DNA of 64,000 nt from Pedobacter frigoris (GCF_005116445.1 NZ_SWBQ01000001.1:248001-312000); one strand, 5' to 3'. Numbered from the stretch's first letter, positions 9,785-20,702 are shown. The notes: generated from the letters alone by a model not told the origin. Made by a program: numbers and translations.

Positions 9785-10591
9785 CTATTTGAACTCTGAG
9801 ATGTCTACAATGCGATCATCATTGCTACGTTTCAAAAAGGAGACACCTCTTTTAGTTTTGGTCCAGCTAAAGTTTGTTTGAACATAGTTATAGATGCCTT
9901 CGATTGAAGGGCTGGTGCCCAGAGGCTCTGTATGAGTTTCTCCACTTGAGAAGTGAACCTGGTATAGCTGACCCGAAGCCATTAGGAATACCAATGTTTC
10001 TTTATCAGGGGACATTACAAAGAATTGTCCGTTAATTCTCTCCTCAGGATTCTGTCTCTTCATCAGGTATACTTTGGCATTTACATTGGTGACAAAGAAA
10101 TCCTGGTTGATGAGGAAGCCATCTCTTCCAACACGGTATAGTCCCATCAGTTTCTCGTTTGGAGCGCCTTTAGAAGGACGGTAAAGCTGTATAACTTCTG
10201 TCTTTCCATCCTTCAGGGTAACCAGAAAAAATGGTGCTGTAAGGCCCGATTTGTCTTTGACCTGAGCAAGGATGGTTGTTTTTTGTGTATTTACATAGGT
10301 AGCTACTGCAAAATTGCCGTTTGCTGATGCAGTGTCGTTGGGATTGGCTTGTATGCGGATGGCGGTATCTCCACGTTTTATGGTTAACCATTCTTTAGGA
10401 TCAGCAGGAGTTCCTTCGCGTTTTTCATCTACTACTCTGATAACTTTGAAAGCACTGTCGGTAATGTTTTGAGGTTCATTGAACTTCTCATTTGCGGTAA
10501 GTACGCGTGGAATATAGTTTTTTGTAATTTCTTTTTGCTGACAACTAAACAGAATGACTGATAAGGTGAGGGCGTAAAGTATCTTCTTCAT
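9785..10591 (-). CDS. Unknown lipoprotein
   Basis: No family recognised. I choose the ATG at 10591 (MKKILYALTLSVILFSCQQKE) because it gives a standard lipoprotein signal with lipobox LFSC. A longer frame opens upstream at 10675 but adds a segment without signal character. The mature part (about 250 residues) is mostly beta-prone and soluble with no obvious catalytic motif. It lies downstream of the gap terminator hairpin (10644-10684) in the minus direction, so it probably has its own promoter between 10592 and 10650. It is followed by the M3 peptidase gene on the same strand. Confidence 0.75.
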   Translation of the reverse strand: MKKILYALTLSVILFSCQQKEITKNYIPRVLTANEKFNEPQNITDSAFKVIRVVDEKREGTPADPKEWLTIKRGDTAIRIQANPNDTASANGNFAVATYVNTQKTTILAQVKDKSGLTAPFFLVTLKDGKTEVIQLYRPSKGAPNEKLMGLYRVGRDGFLINQDFFVTNVNAKVYLMKRQNPEERINGQFFVMSPDKETLVFLMASGQLYQVHFSSGETHTEPLGTSPSIEGIYNYVQTNFSWTKTKRGVSFLKRSNDDRIVDISEFK

Positions 10592-10643
10592 AAGGCTGAT
10601 TTCGAATGTTTTGACAAAAATAAACTTTGCAGTCGGAAATCCA

Positions 10644-10684
10644 AGAAAAAAGAAAGGGATGTCGCATCCACGCACATCCCTTTT
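10644..10684 (-). terminator. Terminator of the pfkA-gap operon
   Basis: Perfect 10-base inverted repeat (AAAGGGATGT at 10653-10662, ACATCCCTTT at 10674-10683) with an 11-base loop. Read on the minus strand it runs into a T-rich tract, just past the gap stop codon. Confidence 0.75.
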
Positions 10685-10715
10685 CTAACCAAATATAAAC
10701 CTGTATGAACGGGTT

Positions 10716-12561
<1,846 letters not shown>

Positions 12562-12564
12562 ACG

Positions 12565-13551
12565 CTATATTGATAAAACTTTAGTCATCTCTAAAAGGTC
12601 ACTTTCCAGTTTAAAGGAGTGCTTTGTGAGTGCTTCTTCAATATCAGTTGTTACGATGTCATTGCCACGTAAGCCTACCATTTGCATGGTATTTCCTTTC
12701 AAAAGTTCATTCACAGCTGCAAAACCTAACCTGCTTCCCAGTATCCTGTCGAAGCTGCTTGGACTTCCTCCCCGCTGAAGATGGCCTAAGATAGTTACTT
12801 TTGTATCATAGTGGTTAAATCTCTCCTTAACTTTTTTTGCAATATCATAAGCGCCACCCTGTTTATGACCTTCAGATACGATTACAATACTTGAGGATTT
12901 TTTAGTTGAGGCACCGGCCTCAAGCTGACTGATCAGTTCATCGAGACTGGTTTCTTTTTCAGGTAATAAAACAGCTTCAGCACCGCTCGCAATTGAGCTT
13001 CTCAATGCGATGCAGCCAGAATCCCTGCCCATTACTTCTATGAAAAACAGGCGGTCGTGTGAGTCTGCGGTATCTCTTATTTTATCAATGGCTTCAATAA
13101 CGGTATTGATTGCGGTGTCGTAACCTAAGGTAAAGTCGGATCCATATAAGTCATTGTCAATGGTACCTGGTACACCCATTACCCTGACTCCGTATTTATG
13201 ACCGAAGCGCTGTGCTCCTGTAAAAGTTCCGTCTCCTCCGATTACCACAAGACCATCAATATCTCTTGCTTTGAGGTTTTGAAAGGCTATCTCCATTCCT
13301 TCTTCGGTCTTGAATTCTAAACAGCGGGCTGTCTTTAATACTGTACCTCCTAAGTGAATGATATTGCTTACCGATCTGGCATCCATGGGATTGATGTTGT
13401 TATTGATCAGTCCCTGATAACCTTGCAAAACTCCAAACATATTTATACCATTGTATATTCCGGTTCTTATCACTGCCCTTATACAGGCATTCATTCCGGG
13501 AGCATCTCCTCCAGATGTCAATACAGCAATATTTTTGATGTTTGGTTTCAT
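12565..13551 (-). CDS. pfkA: ATP-dependent 6-phosphofructokinase
   Basis: Phosphorylates fructose-6-phosphate, the committed step of glycolysis. Visible motifs are LTSGGDAPGMNA (N-terminus), GGDGT (about 101), PGTIDND and GRDSGCIAL, followed by HLQRGGSPS. GGDG and PGTIDND, rather than GGDD and PKTIDND, point to ATP and not pyrophosphate as donor. The length of 328 residues matches bacterial PfkA. It is the first gene of the operon pfkA - BadF-type protein - gap. Its upstream region is a 360-base AT-rich divergent spacer shared with the Nudix regulator gene. Confidence 0.97.
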   Translation of the reverse strand: MKPNIKNIAVLTSGGDAPGMNACIRAVIRTGIYNGINMFGVLQGYQGLINNNINPMDARSVSNIIHLGGTVLKTARCLEFKTEEGMEIAFQNLKARDIDGLVVIGGDGTFTGAQRFGHKYGVRVMGVPGTIDNDLYGSDFTLGYDTAINTVIEAIDKIRDTADSHDRLFFIEVMGRDSGCIALRSSIASGAEAVLLPEKETSLDELISQLEAGASTKKSSSIVIVSEGHKQGGAYDIAKKVKERFNHYDTKVTILGHLQRGGSPSSFDRILGSRLGFAAVNELLKGNTMQMVGLRGNDIVTTDIEEALTKHSFKLESDLLEMTKVLSI

Positions 13552-13910
13552 GATTTATTTATACGAATATAGCGTGTATTTTTTACACTAAGTAATTTAT
13601 TTTGCATTTTTACATGTAATTAGGAAGCAAGTATATTTATTTGCTTTAATAATTAAAAATTTAATACCTGGGTATAGGCCATGTTTGTATACCGGATTTT
13701 TAATCCTGAAAGGTATTAAAAAATTTGTTTTCATTGGATTACGTGAATTCAATATATATTTGCATTTTGCTAAAAAGATTTTAGCACTTAAAAGGTCTTA
13801 AACCGGCCTGGAAAAGTAATAAAGACAAAAAAATAGGTTACAGTGGGGATGTTAAATTGACAGTCTGCTGTATTAGATAAAAAGGTTGCATCACTAAAAA
13901 GATAAATGTT
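13552..13910. promoter_or_regulatory. AT-rich divergent control region between pfkA and the Nudix regulator
   Basis: About 360 bases with no gene. On the plus strand a -7 box TATATTTG (13755-13762) matches the Bacteroidota TAnnTTTG consensus, with TTG 18 bases before it (13734-13736), a plausible promoter for the Nudix gene. On the minus strand TATATTCG lies close to the pfkA start and fits the -7 consensus at 7 of 8 positions. Operators cannot be assigned by eye. Confidence 0.45.
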
Positions 13911-14600
13911 TTGAAAGAAGTCTTGCCGCAATTTAATTCCACGTTCTCAATTGATTGTGTGGTTTTTGGATTTGATGAAGGAGAATTGAAGATTCTTTTA
14001 ATTGAAAGAAATGAAGAGCCATTTAAGGATTGGTGGGCCTTGCCAGGTAATATTGTAGAGGAGAATGAAAGTCTGGACCAGTCTGCCTCAAGGATTTTAC
14101 ATGAATTGACGGGCTTGAGCAACATTTATATGGAACAGTACTATACTTTTGGTGATGTAAACAGGCATCCTCAGGGTCGTGTTGTGAGTATTGCTTATTA
14201 TGCACTGTTGAGATTGGGAGGAGACAAAGCCTTAAAACCTATCAGCAGTTATGCAAAAAAGGCAAATTGGATTAATGTAAAAGACCTCCCAAAACTGGCA
14301 TTTGATCATCAGAAGATCTTTGATAAGGGGCTTGAGAAAATCAAGAGACGTATCAAACATCAGCCTATTGCATTTGAATTATTACCTGAGAAATTTACTT
14401 TAACACAGCTACAGAATGTTTATGAGGTTATTTTAAATAAGAAGCTGGATAAGAGGAACTTTAGGAAAAAGATGCTGAGTTTTGGCGTGCTTAAGGATCT
14501 TGAAGAAAAACAGCAGGGGGTTTCTTTTAGAGCTGCTACATTATATAAGTTTGATAAAAGGAGATATGCAAAATTATTTGGTAAGGAGATTTCTTTTTAA
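13911..14600 (+). CDS. Nudix-domain transcriptional regulator (NrtR/AraQ-like)
   Basis: DNA-binding regulator made of an N-terminal Nudix domain (about 1-145) and a C-terminal winged-helix segment (about 150-229, TLTQLQNVYEVIL...KRNFRKKML). The Nudix box reads GNIVEENESLDQSASRILHELTGL: the usual REVxEE catalytic acids are replaced (RILHEL), so it likely senses a nucleotide or sugar ligand instead of hydrolysing it. The start is TTG, since the nearby ATG (13906) is followed at once by a stop. In Bacteroidota this class often controls adjacent carbohydrate genes. It sits between the pfkA-gap operon and an intact BadF-type kinase, which are the likely targets (inference). Confidence 0.85.
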   Translation: MKEVLPQFNSTFSIDCVVFGFDEGELKILLIERNEEPFKDWWALPGNIVEENESLDQSASRILHELTGLSNIYMEQYYTFGDVNRHPQGRVVSIAYYALLRLGGDKALKPISSYAKKANWINVKDLPKLAFDHQKIFDKGLEKIKRRIKHQPIAFELLPEKFTLTQLQNVYEVILNKKLDKRNFRKKMLSFGVLKDLEEKQQGVSFRAATLYKFDKRRYAKLFGKEISF

Positions 14601-14618
14601 CTGAAATTGACTGATATT

Positions 14619-14656
14619 AAAAAAGCTCCCTGAATATTTGTTCAGGGAGCTTTTTT
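14619..14656. terminator. Bidirectional terminator between the Nudix regulator and the sugar kinase
   Basis: Near-perfect hairpin with arms AAAAAAGCTCCCTGAA (14619-14634) and TTCAGGGAGCTTTTTT (14641-14656) and a 6-base loop. It has an A-run on one side and a T-run on the other, serving the convergent genes on both strands. Confidence 0.9.
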
Positions 14657-14668
14657 ATATATGCTGGA

Positions 14669-15526
14669 TTATTTTGTTGCGATATGCAAGTGGTAATCTA
14701 CCAGGTCATCTATAGGAGAGCGGATGATTTTTCCAATGCCCATTTCGTATCTGTCTGCAACAATGCTGAGGATATCCCTGAAGCTATATCCTACAGATCC
14801 CACACAGTTTAAAGTGTAATCTTTATAATTAGGGTAGTGAACTACCAGGTTTTCAAAGAAAGCGGTGAATGCATATTCAACAGTAGCAAATGTATAATCT
14901 TCGTAATTGTCCTTGAAGTCGTACAAGAACTTACTGAAGCTTGCACAAAAGCGATTTGGAAGAGGCTTGTTATAAATATGGTCGAATATATCTTCGTTTG
15001 TCAATGCGAAATTGTCATAGAAACTTTCTCTAAGCCCTTTAGGCATGTATCCTTTCATGTAATCAGAAAGAATTCTTTTGCCTATAAAACAACCGCTGCC
15101 TTCGTCACCAAGGAAATATCCTAAAGAATCAATATTCAAAGAAATATCTTTTCCATCATATAGGCATGAGTTTGTTCCGGTTCCTAAAATTGCAGCAAAT
15201 CCCTGATTGTCACCAAGTAATGCGCGGCAGGAAGCCAGTAAATCATGACCAATATTAATTTGTGCGTTAGGGAAGACCTGTTGCATTGCATCGGCAACAA
15301 TCTTGCGTTTCGCATCAGTAGAACAGCCCGCACCATAGTAATTCACCTCGGTCAGTTTTTCTGTTTCAAGGAAGTCGGGTAACGACTTGTTCAAAGATTC
15401 AACAATGTATTCTGTCGTTGAAAAATATGGATTATAGCCTTCAGTGTTGAAAAGAATTTTTCTTCCGGCTTCGTTGATTAAACACCAATTGGTTTTGGTT
15501 GAACCACCATCTGCAATAACTATCAT
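14669..15526 (-). CDS. BadF/BadG-type N-acetylglucosamine kinase family protein
   Basis: Probable cytosolic sugar kinase of the ASKHA fold, possibly for GlcNAc or a related amino sugar. The N-terminus MIVIADGGSTKTNWCL is an intact phosphate-1 loop, GTGTNSCLYDG is phosphate-2, and GYFLGDEGSGCFIGK is the adenosine/sugar region. The length of 285 residues is normal for the family. The gene is monocistronic and convergent with the Nudix regulator gene. Its paralogue at 11719-12561 lacks the key loop residues. The exact substrate cannot be read from the sequence. Confidence 0.85.
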   Translation of the reverse strand: MIVIADGGSTKTNWCLINEAGRKILFNTEGYNPYFSTTEYIVESLNKSLPDFLETEKLTEVNYYGAGCSTDAKRKIVADAMQQVFPNAQINIGHDLLASCRALLGDNQGFAAILGTGTNSCLYDGKDISLNIDSLGYFLGDEGSGCFIGKRILSDYMKGYMPKGLRESFYDNFALTNEDIFDHIYNKPLPNRFCASFSKFLYDFKDNYEDYTFATVEYAFTAFFENLVVHYPNYKDYTLNCVGSVGYSFRDILSIVADRYEMGIGKIIRSPIDDLVDYHLHIATK

Positions 15527-15926
15527 CTTAATTTGTTTTTTTCGGGCTAAAAGTAAATATTTCTAACACTTTTGTATGGTTTCTTCTCATAAATTTAATT
15601 TCTTTTATTTTGGTTCATTTTTGTTTTTCTGCATTCAGGTAGTTGAAAACAGTGCTTTTTAAAATTTTGCTCGTGATTTTAAGGTTACCATATTGTTAAA
15701 AAAACACTAAGCTAAAATACGCTTGTTATTTTAAAATCCAAATTTTAAAAAAATCAGTCCATCCGCACTTTGTTTGGTCCCGGTTTCCAGATGTTTATAA
15801 ACTAAGAAAAATGCGCCTGATTGTGGATTTTTGCCAATATAGAATAGTTTATTTTGTTTTATAAGAAAAATAGATTTGTAATATGGTATTTTGCAACATT
15901 TCCTCTTTTATAGATGTATTAAAAAT
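15527..15926. promoter_or_regulatory. AT-rich spacer upstream of the kinase and threonine aldolase genes, with a 17-base direct repeat
   Basis: No gene is seen in these 400 bases. A -7-like box TAGATTTG at 15871-15878 may serve threonine aldolase. It lies at the end of a 17-base segment (15862-15878) repeated exactly at 15930-15946, inside the start of the coding region. Confidence 0.4.
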
Positions 15927-16967
15927 ATGTTAAGAAAAATAGATTTGCGAAGTGATACAGTAACAAAGCCTACTGCAGGCATGCTTGATGCGATGATGAA
16001 TGCAAAGGTAGGTGATGATGTCTTTGGAGAAGATGAAACCGTAGATGCTTTAGAAAATAAGCTTTCAGAGCTTTTCGGCAAGGAAGCGGGGTTGTTTTGT
16101 CCGTCAGGTACCATGACAAATCAAATTGCAATTAAGTGTTTTACCCAACCATTGGACGAAGTAATATGCGATCAGACGGCACATGTGTACAGGTATGAAG
16201 GAGGAGGGATCGCTTTTCATTCTGCGGCATCAGTAAGGCTGCTTCATGGTGAGCGGGGCATTCTGACGCCTGAACTAATAGAGCCGGAAATCAATGAGCC
16301 AAATATTCACTATCCAAATTCGAGCCTGGTTGTATTGGAGAATACTGTGAATAAAGGTGGAGGTGCTTGTTATAGTTTGGCTCAAATAGAGCCAATCCAT
16401 ACACTATGTAATATAAAAGAACTGAAGCTTCATCTTGATGGGGCAAGAATATTTAATGCGCTCGCAGCTACAGGGGATAAACCTGAAAATTATGGGAAAT
16501 ACTTCGACGGGATTTCGGTATGCTTATCTAAGGGACTAGGCGCGCCTGTAGGTTCTGTGTTGCTTGGTAGCAAAGAGATGATTAAGAGGGCTGTTAGGGT
16601 GAGAAAGGCTTTTGGCGGAGGGATGCGACAGGCCGGATTTCTTGCTGCAGCAGGCATTTATGCTTTAGACCATCATGTAGGAAGGTTGACCGTAGATCAT
16701 ACCCACGCCAGGGCATTGGCCGCAGCATTAGGTCAGGTAAAGTATGTAGCATCTGTAATGCCTGTAGAGACAAATATTGTGATTTTCAAAATAGAAGGGA
16801 ACTTTAAAGCTGCTTCTATTGTACAGCAATTTTTGGAAAGAGGGATTTTATGCACTACTACTGGTCCGGATACGATTAGAATGGTGACTCATCTGGATAT
16901 TTCTCCCGAAATGATAGATAGTGCGATAGAAAATATAATACATTTGAATCCATCAGCTCATAAATAA
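15927..16967 (+). CDS. ltaE: Low-specificity L-threonine aldolase
   Basis: PLP enzyme cleaving L-threonine or allo-threonine to glycine and acetaldehyde. I start at ATG 15927 because the family N-terminus is ...IDLRSDTVTKPT; an upstream in-frame extension to 15891 adds 12 unlikely residues. PLP-binding features are the Asp in HLDGARIFNA and the Schiff-base Lys in SKGLGAPVGS. The length of 346 residues is normal. It is followed 14 bases later by accC on the same strand. Confidence 0.93.
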   Translation: MLRKIDLRSDTVTKPTAGMLDAMMNAKVGDDVFGEDETVDALENKLSELFGKEAGLFCPSGTMTNQIAIKCFTQPLDEVICDQTAHVYRYEGGGIAFHSAASVRLLHGERGILTPELIEPEINEPNIHYPNSSLVVLENTVNKGGGACYSLAQIEPIHTLCNIKELKLHLDGARIFNALAATGDKPENYGKYFDGISVCLSKGLGAPVGSVLLGSKEMIKRAVRVRKAFGGGMRQAGFLAAAGIYALDHHVGRLTVDHTHARALAAALGQVKYVASVMPVETNIVIFKIEGNFKAASIVQQFLERGILCTTTGPDTIRMVTHLDISPEMIDSAIENIIHLNPSAHK

Positions 16968-16981
16968 AACTTTCTTTATCA

Positions 16982-18472
16982 ATGAATAAAATCTTAATAG
17001 CCAATAGAGGTGAGATTGCATTACGTATCATGCGTTCCGCACGTGAAATGGGTATAAAAACCGTAGCCGTTTATTCTGAAGCAGACAGGACCGCACTTCA
17101 TGTATTGTATGCAGATGAAGCCGTGTGTATTGGTCCGGCCCCCTCAAATCAATCCTACCTTCTGGGGGAGAAGATTATCGAAGCCTGCAAGCTTACTGGT
17201 GCAGAAGCTATACATCCGGGCTATGGCTTCCTATCAGAGAATGCTGCTTTTGCCAGATTGGTAAAAGCCTCCGGACTGGTTCTTATTGGTCCAACTCCGG
17301 AAGCAATGGAGATTATGGGAAATAAATTGTCTGCTAAAGCAGCTGCTTTGAAGTATGATATTCCTATGGTGCCAGGCACGGAAGAAGCAATTACAGATAT
17401 TGAAGAGGCAAAAATACGAGCTGTTGAGGTTGGTTTTCCTATCCTGATCAAGGCAGCGGCCGGTGGTGGTGGAAAGGGAATGAGGATCGTAGAAAAGGAA
17501 AGTGATTTCGAAGAGCAAATGCATCTTGCCGTAAGTGAGGCTACTTCCGCATTTGGTGACGGGTCTGTTTTTATTGAACGCTATGTATCCTCTCCACGCC
17601 ACATTGAAATTCAGGTGCTGGGAGATACACATGGTAATATTGTTCATCTCTTTGAAAGGGAATGTTCTATTCAGCGCAGACATCAAAAGGTGATTGAAGA
17701 AGCTCCGTCAAGCATATTGACAGAGGAAATACGCCAGCGTATGGGAGCATGTGCTGTTGATGTTGCGCGTTCTGTGAATTACGTTGGTGCCGGTACTGTC
17801 GAGTTTATATTGGATGAGAACCTGGATTTCTTCTTCCTGGAAATGAATACCCGTCTTCAGGTTGAGCATCCTGTAACGGAGATGATCACCGGTCTGGATC
17901 TGGTAAAAGAGCAGATCAAAATTGCCAGGGGGGAGCAGCTTTCCTATCAGCAATCGGACTTGAAAATTAGTGGGCATGCTATTGAATTGAGGGTTTATGC
18001 GGAAGATCCGGAAAATAACTTCCTGCCGGATATCGGTGTGTTGCAGACTTATAAAACGCCTAAAGGTTATGGAGTGAGGGTTGATGATGGTTTTGAACAG
18101 GGAATGGAAATTCCTATTTATTACGATCCCATGATTGCAAAACTCATCACCTATGGAAAGAATAGGGAGGAAGCCATTGAGCGAATGGTGAGGGCAATAG
18201 ATGAATATGACATTACAGGTATAAAAACAACCTTAAACTTTGGGAAATTTGTGATGAACCATAAGGCATTTAAGACGGGTGAGTTTGATACACATTTTGT
18301 GGGTAAGTATTTTAATGCCGATAGCCTCAAAACTCAGGATGATAATGAAGCGCTGATGGCTGCAGTATTTGCTGCACAATCATTTAAAAAACAATCCATT
18401 GTCACGACACAGCAAAATCAGACTGAAAGTGTTAGTGCCTGGAGAAAAAGTAGAACAATGTTTAATTCTTAA
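16982..18472 (+). CDS. accC: Biotin carboxylase subunit of acetyl-CoA (or acyl-CoA) carboxylase
   Basis: Carboxylates biotin on its carrier protein using ATP and bicarbonate. Visible are the N-terminal domain ILIANRGEIALRIMR, the glycine loop GGGGKGMRIV (about 160), and the catalytic segment MNTRLQVEHPVTE (about 290). At 496 residues it is about 45 longer than E. coli AccC, with a low-complexity tail after residue 450. No biotin carrier (accB) or carboxyltransferase gene is adjacent, so the partner is elsewhere and the acyl-CoA substrate is not fixed by context. It is followed two bases later by ribE. Confidence 0.95.
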   Translation: MNKILIANRGEIALRIMRSAREMGIKTVAVYSEADRTALHVLYADEAVCIGPAPSNQSYLLGEKIIEACKLTGAEAIHPGYGFLSENAAFARLVKASGLVLIGPTPEAMEIMGNKLSAKAAALKYDIPMVPGTEEAITDIEEAKIRAVEVGFPILIKAAAGGGGKGMRIVEKESDFEEQMHLAVSEATSAFGDGSVFIERYVSSPRHIEIQVLGDTHGNIVHLFERECSIQRRHQKVIEEAPSSILTEEIRQRMGACAVDVARSVNYVGAGTVEFILDENLDFFFLEMNTRLQVEHPVTEMITGLDLVKEQIKIARGEQLSYQQSDLKISGHAIELRVYAEDPENNFLPDIGVLQTYKTPKGYGVRVDDGFEQGMEIPIYYDPMIAKLITYGKNREEAIERMVRAIDEYDITGIKTTLNFGKFVMNHKAFKTGEFDTHFVGKYFNADSLKTQDDNEALMAAVFAAQSFKKQSIVTTQQNQTESVSAWRKSRTMFNS

Positions 18473-18474
18473 AA

Positions 18475-19059
18475 ATGTTTACAGGAATAATAGAAACTTT
18501 AGGTGAGGTTGTTGATGTCGTGACTGAAGGTACAAACCGTCATTACACTGTTAAATCTGCCATTAGTCATGAATTAAAAATAGATCAAAGTGTGGCCCAT
18601 AACGGTGTATGCCTTACTGTTGTAGCACTAAGTGCGGATACGCATACCGTAACAGCAATAGATGAAACGCTTCAAAAAACTAACCTTAATGAACTTGAGA
18701 AAGGGAACCCGGTGAATCTTGAACGCTGCATGCAGATGAACGGACGATTGGACGGACATATTGTACAGGGACATGTAGATCAGACAGCAATATGCATAAA
18801 ACGCACGGCACTGGATGGCAGCTGGGAATACCGCTTTAAATATGATGCAGGCAGGGGGAATGTAACTGTAGAGAAAGGATCGGTTTGTGTCAATGGAATT
18901 AGCCTGACTGTTGTCGGCTCTACTAATAACGAATTTTCTGTATTCATCATCCCTTATACTTTTGAGCATACCAATCTTAAGGAAGTTCGGGAAGGTGATG
19001 CTGTTAACGTAGAGTTTGATATCATCGGTAAATACGTAGCCAGACTGATTGAGAGATAG
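18475..19059 (+). CDS. ribE: Riboflavin synthase alpha subunit
   Basis: Dismutates two 6,7-dimethyl-8-ribityllumazine molecules to riboflavin. The N-terminus MFTGIIETLGEV is diagnostic. Two lumazine-binding repeats are visible, the second beginning at LDGHIVQGHVDQTA (about residue 97). At 194 residues it is a standard single-copy enzyme. It starts 2 bases after the accC stop and probably shares its mRNA. No FMN riboswitch was seen upstream. The gene ends back to back with the convergent TPR gene, with no bases between stop codons. Confidence 0.95.
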   Translation: MFTGIIETLGEVVDVVTEGTNRHYTVKSAISHELKIDQSVAHNGVCLTVVALSADTHTVTAIDETLQKTNLNELEKGNPVNLERCMQMNGRLDGHIVQGHVDQTAICIKRTALDGSWEYRFKYDAGRGNVTVEKGSVCVNGISLTVVGSTNNEFSVFIIPYTFEHTNLKEVREGDAVNVEFDIIGKYVARLIER

Positions 19060-20208
19060 CTATTTTTTCAATTCCTCTATCTTCCGTTTGATAAAGATGA
19101 TCAGCTTTGGCTGTTGCTTTTCATCAATGGTTTTCAGGTATTGTTCATAATAGGTTAAAGCATTTTTTTTGTCATTGAGTTTGGTTTCGTATACCAATGC
19201 TATATTGTACAGCAGGCTTCCATTGTTTTCAAACTGGAGGCCTTTTTTGTAGGCATTGTTTGCGTCGTCATTTTTATTGGTCATTTCAAAAGAATCGCCC
19301 AATAATCCATAGTAAGTGGCGATTTTTGGGGATACGCCTTCTTTGATCGCATTCTGGAGGTAAGGTATCGCATTTTTATAATCCTTTATCCCTCTATAGC
19401 TCATCCCGATATTATAAAGGAGGGTTTCATTGTCGGCAGATTTATCGCTGATTAGCAGAAAGTATTTAAGTGCATTCTGATAATCGAGAGAAAGAAAATG
19501 AGACTTGCCAAGGTTGTTGAGGACGAAAGTAGAGCTGTCACCATAACCCAGAATCTGTTCTCCGGTTTTTATGGCTTCAGGATAATTTTTTTCGGCTACA
19601 TGCAATGGGATTTTTATTTTGAGTAACCTTAAATTTGTGCTGTCTGCTTTTAAAGCCGGTTCAAGTGTTTGCTTTAGTTTATGGAATGCTCCGGTTTTGA
19701 AATAGATTTCGCATAGGTCAAAGACAATGTCAGCATCAATAGGATTGAGTCTATTGGCCGTTAGCAGGTAGGAAATTTTTTTATTGTTAATATCCTCTTT
19801 CGTCAAATAAGCAAGTTTTTTATAAGCACTGAAGTTGGCACTGTCAATTTTAATAACCTCCTGATAATATGATTTGGCTTTTGATTCATTGCCACGCCGG
19901 GTATTTATATCGGCCAGACTAAACAGAACAGGCAGACTCGTTGGATTTTGAGTGTAAAGTTTCAGGTAGTACTTTTCTGCATCAGCGTATTTGCCGCCCA
20001 TTAAATTGGCATAAGCAAGTTGTGTCAATGCCTTCGGATCATCGACGCCATCCTTATAAATACTTTGAAGATATTGCGCTGCTTCAGCGTAGCGTTGAGA
20101 CTGATAATATTCCAGTACTTTTTCATTATCAAGTGTAGCAGTGTTTTGGGCATCGGAGATTTGATAGCAACTTGCAATAAAAAAAAGTAATAGAAATAGC
20201 TTCTTCAT
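19060..20208 (-). CDS. Secreted tetratricopeptide-repeat protein
   Basis: The N-terminus MKKLFLLLFFIASCYQISDAQ is a Sec signal; a Cys near the h-region end makes a lipoprotein possible. The remainder is tandem TPR helical pairs (for example SLPVLFSLADINTRRGNESKAKSYYQEVIK and later PYLQNAIKEG). It is a protein-protein interaction scaffold, probably periplasmic or attached to the outer membrane. No enzymatic domain is seen. It has its own promoter-like sequence at 20231-20262. The specific partner is unknown. Confidence 0.85.
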   Translation of the reverse strand: MKKLFLLLFFIASCYQISDAQNTATLDNEKVLEYYQSQRYAEAAQYLQSIYKDGVDDPKALTQLAYANLMGGKYADAEKYYLKLYTQNPTSLPVLFSLADINTRRGNESKAKSYYQEVIKIDSANFSAYKKLAYLTKEDINNKKISYLLTANRLNPIDADIVFDLCEIYFKTGAFHKLKQTLEPALKADSTNLRLLKIKIPLHVAEKNYPEAIKTGEQILGYGDSSTFVLNNLGKSHFLSLDYQNALKYFLLISDKSADNETLLYNIGMSYRGIKDYKNAIPYLQNAIKEGVSPKIATYYGLLGDSFEMTNKNDDANNAYKKGLQFENNGSLLYNIALVYETKLNDKKNALTYYEQYLKTIDEKQQPKLIIFIKRKIEELKK

Positions 20209-20230
20209 AACGATATTTATTAATTGGTAA

Positions 20231-20262
20231 CTAAAGTATTAGTTATTTGATGTTATTGCAAA
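20231..20262 (-). promoter_or_regulatory. Bacteroidota-type promoter of the TPR gene
   Basis: On the minus strand TTTG (20259-20262) is followed after 20 bases by TACTTTAG (20231-20238). This fits the -33 TTTG / -7 TAnnTTTG pattern with one mismatch and usual spacing, 22 bases before the start codon. Confidence 0.55.
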
Positions 20263-20392
20263 TGTCAATTCAAGTTATAAACGACAAAAGAAGCAAAACT
20301 AATGCCTCGTTCAGATTGCTTAAAACATCTTGGCAAGGTAATTGGTTGATTAGGTATATAAAAACAGAATATTTACCTTAATTAAATAACAT

Positions 20393-20692
20393 ATGGATAC
20401 GTTAAAAAAGTTCGAATTGATGGAAAAAATTGTGAGAGAGTTAGAAGACTTACAACATTCTCAGCAGGCAATTATTCAGAAAATTGGAAAAATAGAGGTT
20501 GATAATATTGAATTAGGAGATAAGAAACTTGACAAAGACTTGCCTGATATGCATCAAAGGGTGGCAGATAACCTGGATACCATAGTTGGCATTCTTGATT
20601 ATTTTGCTGATAAAACCCAAAATTTTGGTAATAAAAACAATGTGGATGCATTGAAAGAACAGCAGGCGATTAATGATGCTACAGGTCAATAG
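20393..20692 (+). CDS. Small acidic helical protein of unknown function
   Basis: Ninety-nine residues, charged and almost entirely helix-prone (FELMEKIVRELEDLQHSQQAIIQKIGKIE), with no signal peptide or membrane segment. It is probably a cytosolic coiled coil. No family recognised. It stands alone: the upstream gene is divergent, and a perfect hairpin terminator (20703-20728) follows closely, which supports a real expressed gene. Codon use resembles its neighbours. Confidence 0.7.
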   Translation: MDTLKKFELMEKIVRELEDLQHSQQAIIQKIGKIEVDNIELGDKKLDKDLPDMHQRVADNLDTIVGILDYFADKTQNFGNKNNVDALKEQQAINDATGQ

Positions 20693-20702
20693 ATAATACC
20701 GG

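Noticed and set aside
10592..10675. N-terminal extension of the unknown lipoprotein
   Set aside because: It would bury the lipoprotein signal peptide and overlap the gap terminator.
18330..18480. Possible FMN riboswitch before ribE
   Set aside because: The gene starts two bases after accC, and no FMN-element core sequences are present.
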